The notes under the pieces: generated by a model | Database searches by the model: none | Told to the model about the DNA's origin: nothing | The model's input: the letters and a program-made list of their open reading frames with translations, nothing else | NCBI GenBank assembly: GCA_945889365.1 | Contig: CAMDBQ010000104.1 | Span: 1 to 5,768, forward strand | Length of the DNA stretch: 5,768 nucleotides | Source: Legionella genomosp. 1 | GTDB lineage: Bacteria; Pseudomonadota; Gammaproteobacteria; Legionellales; Legionellaceae | Direction of reading: 5' to 3' | Part shown: piece by piece, positions 1 through 5,768 of the stretch | Position numbering within the stretch: position 1 is the first letter of the stretch | Layout of the letters: each line of letters starts with the position of its first letter | Program-made: the position numbers and the translations under genes

Positions 1-43
1 TTCAGCTTAGAAAGTTGCCCTGCTTAAATCGCTGTTATTGCAT

Positions 44-142
44 TTACCCTGTGATATCGAGAGGATACCAAATATGCTTCTCAGCATCCGTACTGTTCTT
101 ACGCAAGTCACGAGCATATTGCCGGAGCTTAGCCTTGTCCAT
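44..142 (-). pseudogene. Degraded DUF559-domain (endonuclease-like) gene, N-terminal remnant
   Basis: Read on the minus strand from an ATG at 142-140, this gives 32 codons and then TAA at 46-44. The peptide contains YARDLRKNSTDAEKHIW, which I recognise as the start of DUF559 proteins (small Vsr-like / restriction-endonuclease-fold proteins, usually about 120 residues, function mostly unproven). After the Trp-Tyr the similarity stops and the frame hits TAA. Further on in the same frame are another TAA and a TGA before the window edge. The fragment QRFKQGNF between those stops could be a worn trace of the next conserved block (FxxRRQxPxGxFIVDF), but that is weak. The catalytic core is absent, so this is a dead remnant. 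It starts directly beside a GC-rich palindromic repeat, an arrangement often seen with DUF559 genes. The family call rests on recall of its N-terminal consensus, not on a search. Confidence 0.6.
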
Positions 143-213
143 TCCCCTCTCCCCAACCCTCTCCCGCGAAATAGCTCAGTCTACTATCCATTTTCCCGGC
201 GCGGGCGAGGGGG
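143..213. repeat. GC-rich palindromic intergenic repeat flanking the DUF559 remnant
   Basis: The left part is a C-rich tract with two CCCTCTCC-type motifs (about 144-168). The right part is its G-rich counterpart. CCCTCTCCCGCG at 157-168 pairs with CGCGGGCGAGGG at 200-211 in 11 of 12 positions, leaving a 31-base interior. The motif resembles the dispersed CCCTCTCCCCAACCCTCTCCC intergenic repeat found in many proteobacterial genomes, frequently beside DUF559 genes. The inverted repeat is seen directly; membership of that repeat class is from memory. The long interior between the arms suggests a divergent or damaged copy. Confidence 0.6.
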
Positions 214-433
214 CTGTTCCGAGTAATCAATCGTATCGTGATTCTTACTCATTGGGGCATAGTTTAGGAGAAATATTTTTGCAATGCATCTACAAACCAC
301 CGCCAATCGCTCTAATTCTTTTGCGTTCATGGCTATTAGCTCCCCTAACATCTTCGATCTCCCTTTCGTTAAACCACTCTAAAAGAGTAGTCTCGCCGGG
401 ACCCTAAGGGGGCATTTCTAATTTGCCGCTACA
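184..433 (-). mobile_element. Probable remnant of an IS element: end/leader plus transposase N-terminus
   Basis: On the minus strand an open stretch starts with ATG at 351-349 and ends at TAG 186-184 (55 codons). It begins MLGELIAMNAKELERLAVV, which resembles the start of ISNCY/IS481-like transposases, where an AKEL-x-RL segment precedes an 'aaexLGLSxRxxxRL' helix-turn-helix. That helix-turn-helix does not follow here: after LAVV the residues become unrelated and run into the GC-rich repeat. Upstream, GCATTTCTAATTTGCCGC (412-429 on the plus strand) resembles the repeated GGGACATTTCTA-TTTGC motif I recall at the ends and leaders of such elements. If this is right, only one end of the element and the first 20 or so codons survive, with the rest deleted. 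No matching second end or target duplication is visible. It may instead be anonymous intergenic DNA, so confidence is modest. Confidence 0.35.
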
Positions 434-448
434 ATTGGCGTGTTGTGA

Positions 449-477
449 TTGCGCCCAATCCATTAAACAGGTATAAT
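449..477 (+). promoter_or_regulatory. Sigma-70-type promoter of rimO
   Basis: A perfect -10 box TATAAT lies at 472-477. The sequence exactly 17 bases upstream, TTGCGC at 449-454, matches 3 of 6 bases of the TTGACA -35 consensus. Transcription would begin near 484, giving a leader of about 20-25 bases before the rimO ATG. The leader is AT-rich with a run of seven Ts (486-492) and only a weak ribosome binding site (GAG at 500-502, four bases before the ATG). No operator is recognisable. Confidence 0.6.
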
Positions 478-506
478 TCGCGCACTTTTTTTACAAATCG
501 AGTACT

Positions 507-1814
507 ATGAATCATAAAGTTGGCTTTGTTAGTTTGGGCTGTCCTAAAGCCTTGGTTGATTCAGAACGAATCATTACACAATTGCGGGCTCAGGGTTACG
601 ATCTGGTGTCCACGTTCAAGGATGCGGGCGTTGTGGTGATCAATACTTGTGGGTTTATTGATGCAGCAGTTAAAGAGTCATTGGATACCATTCGTGAAGC
701 GATGGCTGAAAATGGCAAGGTAATTGTCACGGGCTGCTTGGGTGCCAAAGCCGATATTATTCGTGAAGCCTGTCCTGATGTGTTGCACATTAGTGGTGCG
801 CATGCCTATGAAGAAGTGGTGCGTGCGGTGCATCGCCATTTGCCACCCCCTACTGATCCGTTTGTGCAGTTGATACCACCTCAAGGAATTAAACTGACAC
901 CTCGCCATTATGCTTATTTGAAAATATCTGAAGGCTGTAATCAAAAATGCACGTTCTGCATTATTCCTACCATGCGCGGAAAATTGCAAAGCTATCCGAT
1001 TACTCAGGTTCTGACTGAAGCGAAACGCTTGAAAGAAGCCGGTGTTCAGGAAATATTGGTGATTTCGCAAGACACCAGCGCATATGGTATTGATACCCGT
1101 TATCAACCGGCTGAGTGGCAAGGAAAAACCATCAATACACGTTTTTATGATTTGTGTGAGCAATTGGGTGACTTGGGCATTTGGGTGCGTTTGCATTATG
1201 TTTATCCTTATCCGCATGTGGATGACATCATTCCATTGATGCGCGACAAATTGATTCTGCCCTACCTTGATATTCCATTACAACATGCCAGCACGCGCGT
1301 ATTGAAAGCGATGAAGCGCCCTGCTAGCAGTGAAAATACGTTGGCACGGATTGCGCATTGGCGTGACATTTGTCCGGATATTACGTTGCGTTCTACATTT
1401 ATTGTCGGCTTTCCTGGTGAAACGGAGTCTGAATTTGAAGAATTGTTGACGTTTTTGGATGCGGCTAAACTAGATCGTGTGGGTTGTTTTCAATATTCAC
1501 CGGTTGATGGCGCCAGAGCTAATGCGTTGGCTGATCCGGTTCCGGATGATGTTAAAGAGGATCGTTATCATCGATTTATGCAATTGCAGGCGGGCATCAG
1601 CCGCGACAAACTGGCATCAAAGATTGGTTCACAGCAAACGGTGTTGATTGATCATATTAATGATGAGGAAATCGTGGCTCGTAGCATGAGTGATGCGCCT
1701 GAAATTGATGGCTTGGTTTATTTGCCGCCGACTGCGGGGGTTAACGTAGGTACCCGGGTTGAGGTTAATATTACTGATAGCGATGATTATGATTTGTTTG
1801 GTGAGGTGGTTTAA
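507..1814 (+). CDS. rimO: Ribosomal protein S12 methylthiotransferase RimO
   Basis: RimO is a cytoplasmic radical-SAM enzyme that adds a methylthio group to the beta-carbon of a conserved aspartate of ribosomal protein S12 (Asp89 in E. coli), using S-adenosylmethionine and two [4Fe-4S] clusters. The 435-residue product is close to the E. coli length of about 441. The N-terminal UPF0004 domain (about 1-125) carries the three cysteines for the auxiliary cluster, C12 (SLGCPKALVDSE), C48 (NTCGFI) and C77 (TGCLGAK). The radical-SAM domain has C144-x3-C148-x2-C151 within SEGCNQKCTFC. It continues with YVYPYP near 232 and STFIVGFPGET near 296-306. A TRAM domain fills about 370-435 and ends in the typical YDLFGEV. 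The SLGCPKALVDSE signature and long ISQDTSAYG segment favour RimO over its paralogue MiaB. The ATG at 507 places the N-terminal strand (HKVGFVSLGCPK) as in the family. The gene has its own promoter and converges on glnE. It appears intact. Confidence 0.96.
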   Translation: MNHKVGFVSLGCPKALVDSERIITQLRAQGYDLVSTFKDAGVVVINTCGFIDAAVKESLDTIREAMAENGKVIVTGCLGAKADIIREACPDVLHISGAHAYEEVVRAVHRHLPPPTDPFVQLIPPQGIKLTPRHYAYLKISEGCNQKCTFCIIPTMRGKLQSYPITQVLTEAKRLKEAGVQEILVISQDTSAYGIDTRYQPAEWQGKTINTRFYDLCEQLGDLGIWVRLHYVYPYPHVDDIIPLMRDKLILPYLDIPLQHASTRVLKAMKRPASSENTLARIAHWRDICPDITLRSTFIVGFPGETESEFEELLTFLDAAKLDRVGCFQYSPVDGARANALADPVPDDVKEDRYHRFMQLQAGISRDKLASKIGSQQTVLIDHINDEEIVARSMSDAPEIDGLVYLPPTAGVNVGTRVEVNITDSDDYDLFGEVV

Positions 1815-1821
1815 CGGCATT

Positions 1822-1887
1822 GTTGGGCCAAGGCCGCAACCTAGAGAGATTCGCTATTATTTTTTAAACGAGCGAATTATCTCTAGG
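1822..1887. repeat. Tandem inverted repeats between rimO and glnE, spanning the glnE stop codon
   Basis: Two palindromes lie side by side. The small one (1822-1840) has GTTGGGCC against GGCC-G-CAAC with only two bases between the arms. The large one pairs 1840-1847 with 1880-1887 (CCTAGAGA / TCTCTAGG) and 1849-1855 with 1871-1877 (ATTCGCT / AGCGAAT). This makes 15 bp with a 1x2 internal loop and a 15-base AT-rich hairpin loop. The TAA of glnE (1859-1857) sits in that loop. No U-run follows the stem on either strand, so this is not a textbook intrinsic terminator. Its place between converging genes suggests a role in bidirectional termination or 3'-end protection, which is inference. Confidence 0.55.
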
Positions 1888-4553
1888 ACAGCATGTTTAT
1901 ATTGTTCTTTCACTACAAACGTTCCTTGCAAGATCCTTTGATGCAACACGCCATGATAATGCCGATAAGCGCGTTTAAGCGCTTTAAATTGGGCCTGACA
2001 CAAGATAGACCCTTCATACAAGTGCCGCAACTGGGTCAATGTATGCGTTGCACGGACGCAGCCTTCTTGTGGATACGCTAAAATCAAAAATTGCACGAAA
2101 AATTCCAGATCCAACAAACCGCCTGGTGCGTGTTTGATTGATTCGGTGTCTGAATGCTTGCTGATTTTTTCACGCATGCCTTGCACTTCATGACGCAATA
2201 CCTGTTTATCTCTAGTCGTAAACAACACATCGTGAACCAAGTGACCGAAGGTTGATCGGATCGGCATGTTGGAGCATAAAATCCGTGCGCGCATTAAGGC
2301 TTGATGTTCCCATGTCCAGGCTTGAGTGCGTTGATAATCAGCGAAAGCATCAATGTGACTGACCAAAAGCCCCGCGGCTCCTGAAGGTCTAAGTCGGGTA
2401 TCGACAGGATACAGTACGCCAGCTTGCGATCGCGTGGTCAGCATATGGAGTATTTTCTGGGTGAGGCGCGTGACCAGGCGCTCGTCATCGGGCTTCGCTG
2501 CATGTAGAAACACCAAGTCGATATCTGAATCATAATTCATTTCTCGACTGCCTAATTTTCCATAAGAAATGATCGCGAATCGAGATTTAATTTGCATGAT
2601 TTCAGGGTATTTTATACTTAACTGCTGACACGCGCAGGCCATTACTGCGGCAATAATCACTTCTGCCACATCCGACAAAAAACGACTTGCACGCACGGCA
2701 CTACATTGACCCGACAATTCCGCACTCGCTACTTGTAGCCAACAGGTTAATTTAAATTGACGTAATACCTCGTCCTGCAATTCACTTTCGGCACAACGGG
2801 CCAAACGCTCTTGCAACGTTTGTGTCAGTTGCGCACGAGCCGGAGGCAGCCAGGCATTATCTTGATCCAGCAACACTTCAAGTAAAAAAGGCTGCGAAAC
2901 CAATAATTCGGTAATAAATGGACTCAGCGCAAACCAATGCAACAGCGCTTGCAGTGCTTGTGGATTTTCGGTTAACAAGGCCAAATAAGCGCTTCGGCCG
3001 ACAATGTTTTCAAGCAAGTGCATGACATTCAACAGCACTGTATCCGTTGATTCCACATGCGTAAGCTCACCTAGCAACAACACCATGAAACGGTCAAGCC
3101 GCATACGCGAAGCTTGGGTCAAATTACGGCAACGCGGTGAGTGTCGAAAGGCATGGATCATTTGATAACATCGTTCCGCCTGTTGAAAACCAAGGCTTGC
3201 GAGCAAATTAGCCGCCATGATTGATTCCACATGCCCTTGCCATAAACTGGCTAGCTGATTGGCCAGCAGACGCCTGGTATCTTCAAATGAATCAGCCCTA
3301 CCCAATACCGCATGAAAAGCATGACTAACAATGCGCTGGTATTGATGCAATTTGTTTAAAAAAACGCCCCATGTGGCGAACCCCATGGCGAGCATGATTT
3401 GTGCTTGTTTTGCTGTATCTATGGGTAATGAATGCGTTTGTTGATCGTTCAACATTTGCAACGCATTTTCCAGTTTTCGTAAAAACAAATAGGCTTGACG
3501 CAAGGCTGTCGTTCGCACGAGCAATCCTTCCTGCTTTAATGCAAGCAAAGCGTCGAGGGCATTTTGACATTGCAGAGCAGGCAGCCTACCGCCTCGAATC
3601 AATTGAAAGCACTGGATCACAAATTCAACTTCACGAATGCCACCACGCCCACGTTTAATGTCATCCAACATGGGATTGAATTGTATTTCGCGTTCAATCA
3701 TGGCCTTCATGCTGCGCAATGATTCAATCACACTGAAATCCACATAACGTCGATAGACAAAGGGCATGATCAGTTGATTAAACCATTCCTGGCCACTGGG
3801 ATCGGCATCTATCAAGCGCGCTTTAACCATCGCATAACGCTCCCAGTCACGTCCCTGCTCCTGATAATAGGTTTCCATCGCAGTCAATGTGCAAACCAAT
3901 GGCCCGCTTTCACCATTGGGACGCAGGCGTAAATCAACACGAAATACAAACCCATCTGTCGTCACGTTTTGTAATAACCGCATGAATTGTTGCACAACTT
4001 TGCTGTAGAATTCTTGATTACTGATGGACTCGGCTCCATCCGTATAACCGCTGGCTGAAAAGGCAAAAATCAAATCAATGTCAGAAGAAAAGTTAAGCTC
4101 CCTCCCCCCTAATTTACCCATCCCCAATACATATAATTGCGCGAGCTCACCGGATTCATGACAGGGTTTACCAAAGCGTGCGAATAATTGATGCTCACAA
4201 TAGCGAAGGGCGTGTGTAATGAGCACATCTGCACAATCAGACCACCTGGTCATGGTCTCACGCGTCTCGGCTAGATTAGCCGCTTCACACAGCATCAAAC
4301 GCAATAAATGACGATTACGAAAATGACGTAATCCGCTTGCGAATGCCTGGGGTGTTGTATCTAAAGCCATACCTGAAATCGAGCGCTGGTAGTCTGATTT
4401 ATTTAATAGGGCATGACAATCATCTTCGTTTAACAAATGTCGCAAGGTATTAATATGACGACAGGCGTAATCACTAACGTGCAACAGGTGATTTACCGTT
4501 GTAATCAATGGGTGGGTAATGTTTGCGAAGTGCTTGTTTAATGGGGTTGACAT
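1857..4553 (-). CDS. glnE: Bifunctional glutamine synthetase adenylyltransferase / adenylyl-removing enzyme GlnE
   Basis: GlnE adjusts glutamine synthetase (GlnA) activity. It adenylylates a conserved tyrosine of GlnA to switch it off when nitrogen is plentiful and removes the AMP by phosphorolysis when nitrogen is short, taking its signal from PII protein and glutamine. The product is 898 residues (E. coli about 946) with two nucleotidyltransferase domains. The N-terminal adenylyl-removing half has GMGKLGGREL, SDIDLIF (D158, D160), DLRLRPNG (about 207-214) and GRGGIREVEF (about 302-311). The C-terminal adenylyltransferase half has SYGKLGSREM, SDIDLVF (D677, D679), DTRLRPSGAAG (about 718-728) and GGLLDLEFFVQ (about 811-821). 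All metal-binding aspartate pairs are present, so both activities should be retained. I chose the ATG at 4553-4551, preceded by GGA nine bases upstream. An in-frame ATG at 4655 would add 34 codons, overlap the upstream gene and translate through a hairpin repeat. glnE is the last gene of the minus-strand run. Confidence 0.95.
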   Translation of the reverse strand: MSTPLNKHFANITHPLITTVNHLLHVSDYACRHINTLRHLLNEDDCHALLNKSDYQRSISGMALDTTPQAFASGLRHFRNRHLLRLMLCEAANLAETRETMTRWSDCADVLITHALRYCEHQLFARFGKPCHESGELAQLYVLGMGKLGGRELNFSSDIDLIFAFSASGYTDGAESISNQEFYSKVVQQFMRLLQNVTTDGFVFRVDLRLRPNGESGPLVCTLTAMETYYQEQGRDWERYAMVKARLIDADPSGQEWFNQLIMPFVYRRYVDFSVIESLRSMKAMIEREIQFNPMLDDIKRGRGGIREVEFVIQCFQLIRGGRLPALQCQNALDALLALKQEGLLVRTTALRQAYLFLRKLENALQMLNDQQTHSLPIDTAKQAQIMLAMGFATWGVFLNKLHQYQRIVSHAFHAVLGRADSFEDTRRLLANQLASLWQGHVESIMAANLLASLGFQQAERCYQMIHAFRHSPRCRNLTQASRMRLDRFMVLLLGELTHVESTDTVLLNVMHLLENIVGRSAYLALLTENPQALQALLHWFALSPFITELLVSQPFLLEVLLDQDNAWLPPARAQLTQTLQERLARCAESELQDEVLRQFKLTCWLQVASAELSGQCSAVRASRFLSDVAEVIIAAVMACACQQLSIKYPEIMQIKSRFAIISYGKLGSREMNYDSDIDLVFLHAAKPDDERLVTRLTQKILHMLTTRSQAGVLYPVDTRLRPSGAAGLLVSHIDAFADYQRTQAWTWEHQALMRARILCSNMPIRSTFGHLVHDVLFTTRDKQVLRHEVQGMREKISKHSDTESIKHAPGGLLDLEFFVQFLILAYPQEGCVRATHTLTQLRHLYEGSILCQAQFKALKRAYRHYHGVLHQRILQGTFVVKEQYKHAVLEIIRSFKK

Positions 4554-4577
4554 CACGCATCGTCCAAATTGACCATT

Positions 4578-4608
4578 GTCGTCCCTGCTTTCGCGGGGAC
4601 GACTTTTT
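4578..4608 (+). repeat. REP-like hairpin in the gap before glnE; terminator-like on the plus strand
   Basis: GTCGTCCC (4578-4585) and GGGACGAC (4596-4603) are perfectly complementary. Two further inner GC pairs and one T-G wobble extend the stem to 11 pairs around a four-base loop. On the plus strand the stem is followed at once by TTTTT (4604-4608), giving an intrinsic-terminator shape for transcription antisense to glnE and the permease. On the minus strand, the direction of these genes, the U-run is on the wrong side, but the RNA can still fold, with a GAAA (GNRA-type) tetraloop and a C-A mismatch. The core CCCGCGAAAGC-GGGA is typical of dispersed bacterial palindromes, so it is probably a repeat copy lying within the glnE leader. 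Confidence 0.6.
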
Positions 4609-4614
4609 CGTTCT

Positions 4615-5673
4615 TTAATGCGCCAGTCTCTGATGCACTGCCCCCTGTGATTCATACCAAAGCGTCACAAACAGAACCATTATAATCGGACCTACAAACA
4701 AACCAAGCAAACCTAATGTCTCAACGCCACCCAAAATACCGAACAATACGGCCAGGAAAGGCAATTGAGTCGCACCGCCAATCAATACGGGTTTAACAAA
4801 ATGATCCGCGACGAACATAACCGTTGTTCCCCACACGATCACAACGATTGCAGCAATCAGACTGCCATTAAAAAATAAGATAGCCGCTATGATGCCAAAC
4901 ACAATCGGTACAACAAAAGGAATCATCGCAGCAAATGCGGTAATAAACCCCATCAAGGTTGGGGCCGGAAAATTAATCAAGGCATAGCATGCGCCCATCA
5001 GAACACCCACACCAATACCCACGACAATCGTACCATTCACTGTGGCACGAAGGGCTGCAGGTAGTCTGTCTGCATACCGAAACCAGCGCGCGCCTAAACA
5101 AAACTCACCCACATGGTTGATTTGTTTGAATAAAGCATCACCATCCCGGTAAAAGAAAAATAAACTTAATAAGGTAAATCCAACTTGAAAACTGCGATGA
5201 GCCAGACTTGTCCCGACCAGTTTTAGGTAGTAACTGGTTGGAGCCAGAGATAAATGTGAATTGGACAACAAATATTTAAGACTGCCTGGTTTACCGATAT
5301 TTTCATCCCAATACGCCACGAATTCATGGCCAAAAAAAGGGATTTGCCGAATAAATTCCGGTGCCTGGCCGCCGTCACGATTAATTAGCTGCAAATAATT
5401 CATAAATACCTGCGATTCTGCCACCAATACCGAAACCAACCAACTTAAGGGAATAATTAACAAAAACACCAGGATTAACGTAAATAATATGGCGGCCAAA
5501 TTATGTTTTGCACCAAACAGCCGTCGCCAATGCAGATATAATGGGTAGGTTGCCGTCACAATAATCCCCGCCCAAATCAATGAGGGAATAAACCTGTGAA
5601 TAATAAAAATGGCTAAACCAACAATCCCAACGGTTAAACCAATACTGATCATTTCTTTATGATTTGCGTTCAT
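4615..5673 (-). CDS. AI-2E family transporter (PerM/TqsA/YdiK-like permease)
   Basis: This is an integral inner-membrane protein of 352 residues, a normal length for the AI-2E exporter family (formerly UPF0118). Members have been linked to autoinducer-2 export or Na+/H+ antiport, but the substrate of most, including this one, is unknown. Hydrophobic segments fall at about 8-26, 29-45, 56-82, 160-175, 210-235, 238-262, 264-292 and 303-338. The hydrophilic stretch between about 85 and 150 is the usual extracytoplasmic/soluble insert. Family hallmarks are FFFYRDG (172-178), the late DHFVKPVLIGG (290-300) and the glycine-rich end FGILGGVETLGLLGLFVGP. I start it at the ATG at 5673, which overlaps the pgpA TGA as ATGA and has GGTG about seven bases upstream. 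An in-frame ATG at 5685 would add four residues and lacks a ribosome binding site. The overlap suggests coupling to pgpA; whether the functions are related is unknown. Confidence 0.9.
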   Translation of the reverse strand: MNANHKEMISIGLTVGIVGLAIFIIHRFIPSLIWAGIIVTATYPLYLHWRRLFGAKHNLAAILFTLILVFLLIIPLSWLVSVLVAESQVFMNYLQLINRDGGQAPEFIRQIPFFGHEFVAYWDENIGKPGSLKYLLSNSHLSLAPTSYYLKLVGTSLAHRSFQVGFTLLSLFFFYRDGDALFKQINHVGEFCLGARWFRYADRLPAALRATVNGTIVVGIGVGVLMGACYALINFPAPTLMGFITAFAAMIPFVVPIVFGIIAAILFFNGSLIAAIVVIVWGTTVMFVADHFVKPVLIGGATQLPFLAVLFGILGGVETLGLLGLFVGPIIMVLFVTLWYESQGAVHQRLAH

Positions 5674-5768
5674 CGACAGCACCATATTAATAGTTGCATG
5701 ATTATCCAGGCGGGAATGGCGGCCAATATATCATCCAGCATAATCCCAAGCCCACCATGAACCTTCTG
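5670..5768 (-). CDS. pgpA: Phosphatidylglycerophosphatase A, C-terminal end (partial)
   Basis: The last 32 codons of a gene enter from the right edge on the minus strand and stop at TGA 5672-5670. The peptide KVHGGLGIMLDDILAAIPAW matches the conserved end of PgpA, where a GGxGIMxDDxxAG segment precedes a final membrane helix. The paired aspartates of that segment are present. PgpA is an inner-membrane, Mg2+-dependent phosphatase that converts phosphatidylglycerol phosphate to phosphatidylglycerol. About four fifths of the gene, including the N-terminal catalytic region, lies outside the window, so its integrity cannot be judged. Its stop codon overlaps the start of the AI-2E transporter gene by four bases, indicating one transcript. 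Confidence 0.85.
   Translation of the reverse strand, partial: QKVHGGLGIMLDDILAAIPAWIIMQLLIWCCR

Noticed and set aside
290..406. Minus-strand frame reading GPGETTLLEWFNERE, which looks like a worn P-loop (GxGKTTLL) of an ATPase
   Set aside because: It is only 37 codons between two stops with no start codon, the P-loop lysine is replaced, and nothing ATPase-like continues. It overlaps in another frame the stretch better explained as a transposase leader.
15..407. A 130-codon plus-strand open frame
   Set aside because: It has no recognisable domain and no ribosome binding site, its composition is non-protein-like (Ser/Leu/Pro-rich from repeat DNA), and it is antisense to the DUF559 and transposase remnants.
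1857..4553. Loss of one GlnE activity
   Set aside because: The slightly short length prompted a check, but the aspartate motifs of both nucleotidyltransferase domains are intact.
4554..4655. Upstream in-frame start for glnE at 4655
   Set aside because: It would overlap the permease gene by 41 bases and translate a palindromic repeat into an Arg/Lys-rich tail absent from GlnE proteins. The ATG at 4553 has a reasonable ribosome binding site.
5674..5685. Upstream start for the AI-2E permease at 5685
   Set aside because: It adds only MVLS, has no ribosome binding site and overlaps pgpA by 16 bases. The ATGA overlap at 5673 is a typical coupled start.
1..5768. CRISPR array, tRNA/rRNA, toxin-antitoxin or defence system
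   Set aside because: No regularly spaced direct repeats, no cloverleaf or rRNA-like sequence, and no paired small genes were seen. Everything from 507 rightwards is covered by housekeeping genes.

Overview
This window looks like ordinary chromosomal DNA from a gammaproteobacterium, with a short stretch of decayed mobile DNA at its left edge. The genes rimO, glnE and pgpA and an AI-2E-family permease are housekeeping genes common in that class, and the base composition is moderately AT-leaning. The palindromic intergenic repeats and the style of the proteins would fit a Legionellales/Coxiellaceae-type genome. That finer placement is a guess; the class-level placement is firmer.

Layout. Positions 1-435 hold no intact gene. 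On the minus strand there is a broken DUF559-type (Vsr-like endonuclease fold) gene start at 44-142. It abuts a GC-rich palindromic repeat (143-213), followed by what looks like the leader and N-terminus of a degraded transposase (about 184-433). A promoter with a perfect TATAAT (449-477) then drives rimO on the plus strand (507-1814), which encodes the ribosomal protein S12 methylthiotransferase. rimO converges on glnE, with only 42 bases between the two stop codons. A 15-bp interrupted inverted repeat spans the glnE stop codon.

The rest of the window is a minus-strand gene run, in transcription order: the 3' end of pgpA (phosphatidylglycerophosphatase A, 5768-5670), an AI-2E family transporter (5673-4615) and glnE (4553-1857). 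pgpA and the transporter overlap by four bases (ATGA), so they are probably translationally coupled. glnE follows after a 61-base gap that contains a REP-like hairpin. Co-transcription of all three is an inference from spacing.

The genes do not form one pathway. RimO modifies the ribosome, PgpA makes phosphatidylglycerol, the permease has an unassigned substrate, and GlnE sets glutamine synthetase activity in response to nitrogen status. I see no new multi-gene system. The points most worth a second look are the composite mobile remnant upstream of rimO and the two palindromic structures around glnE.
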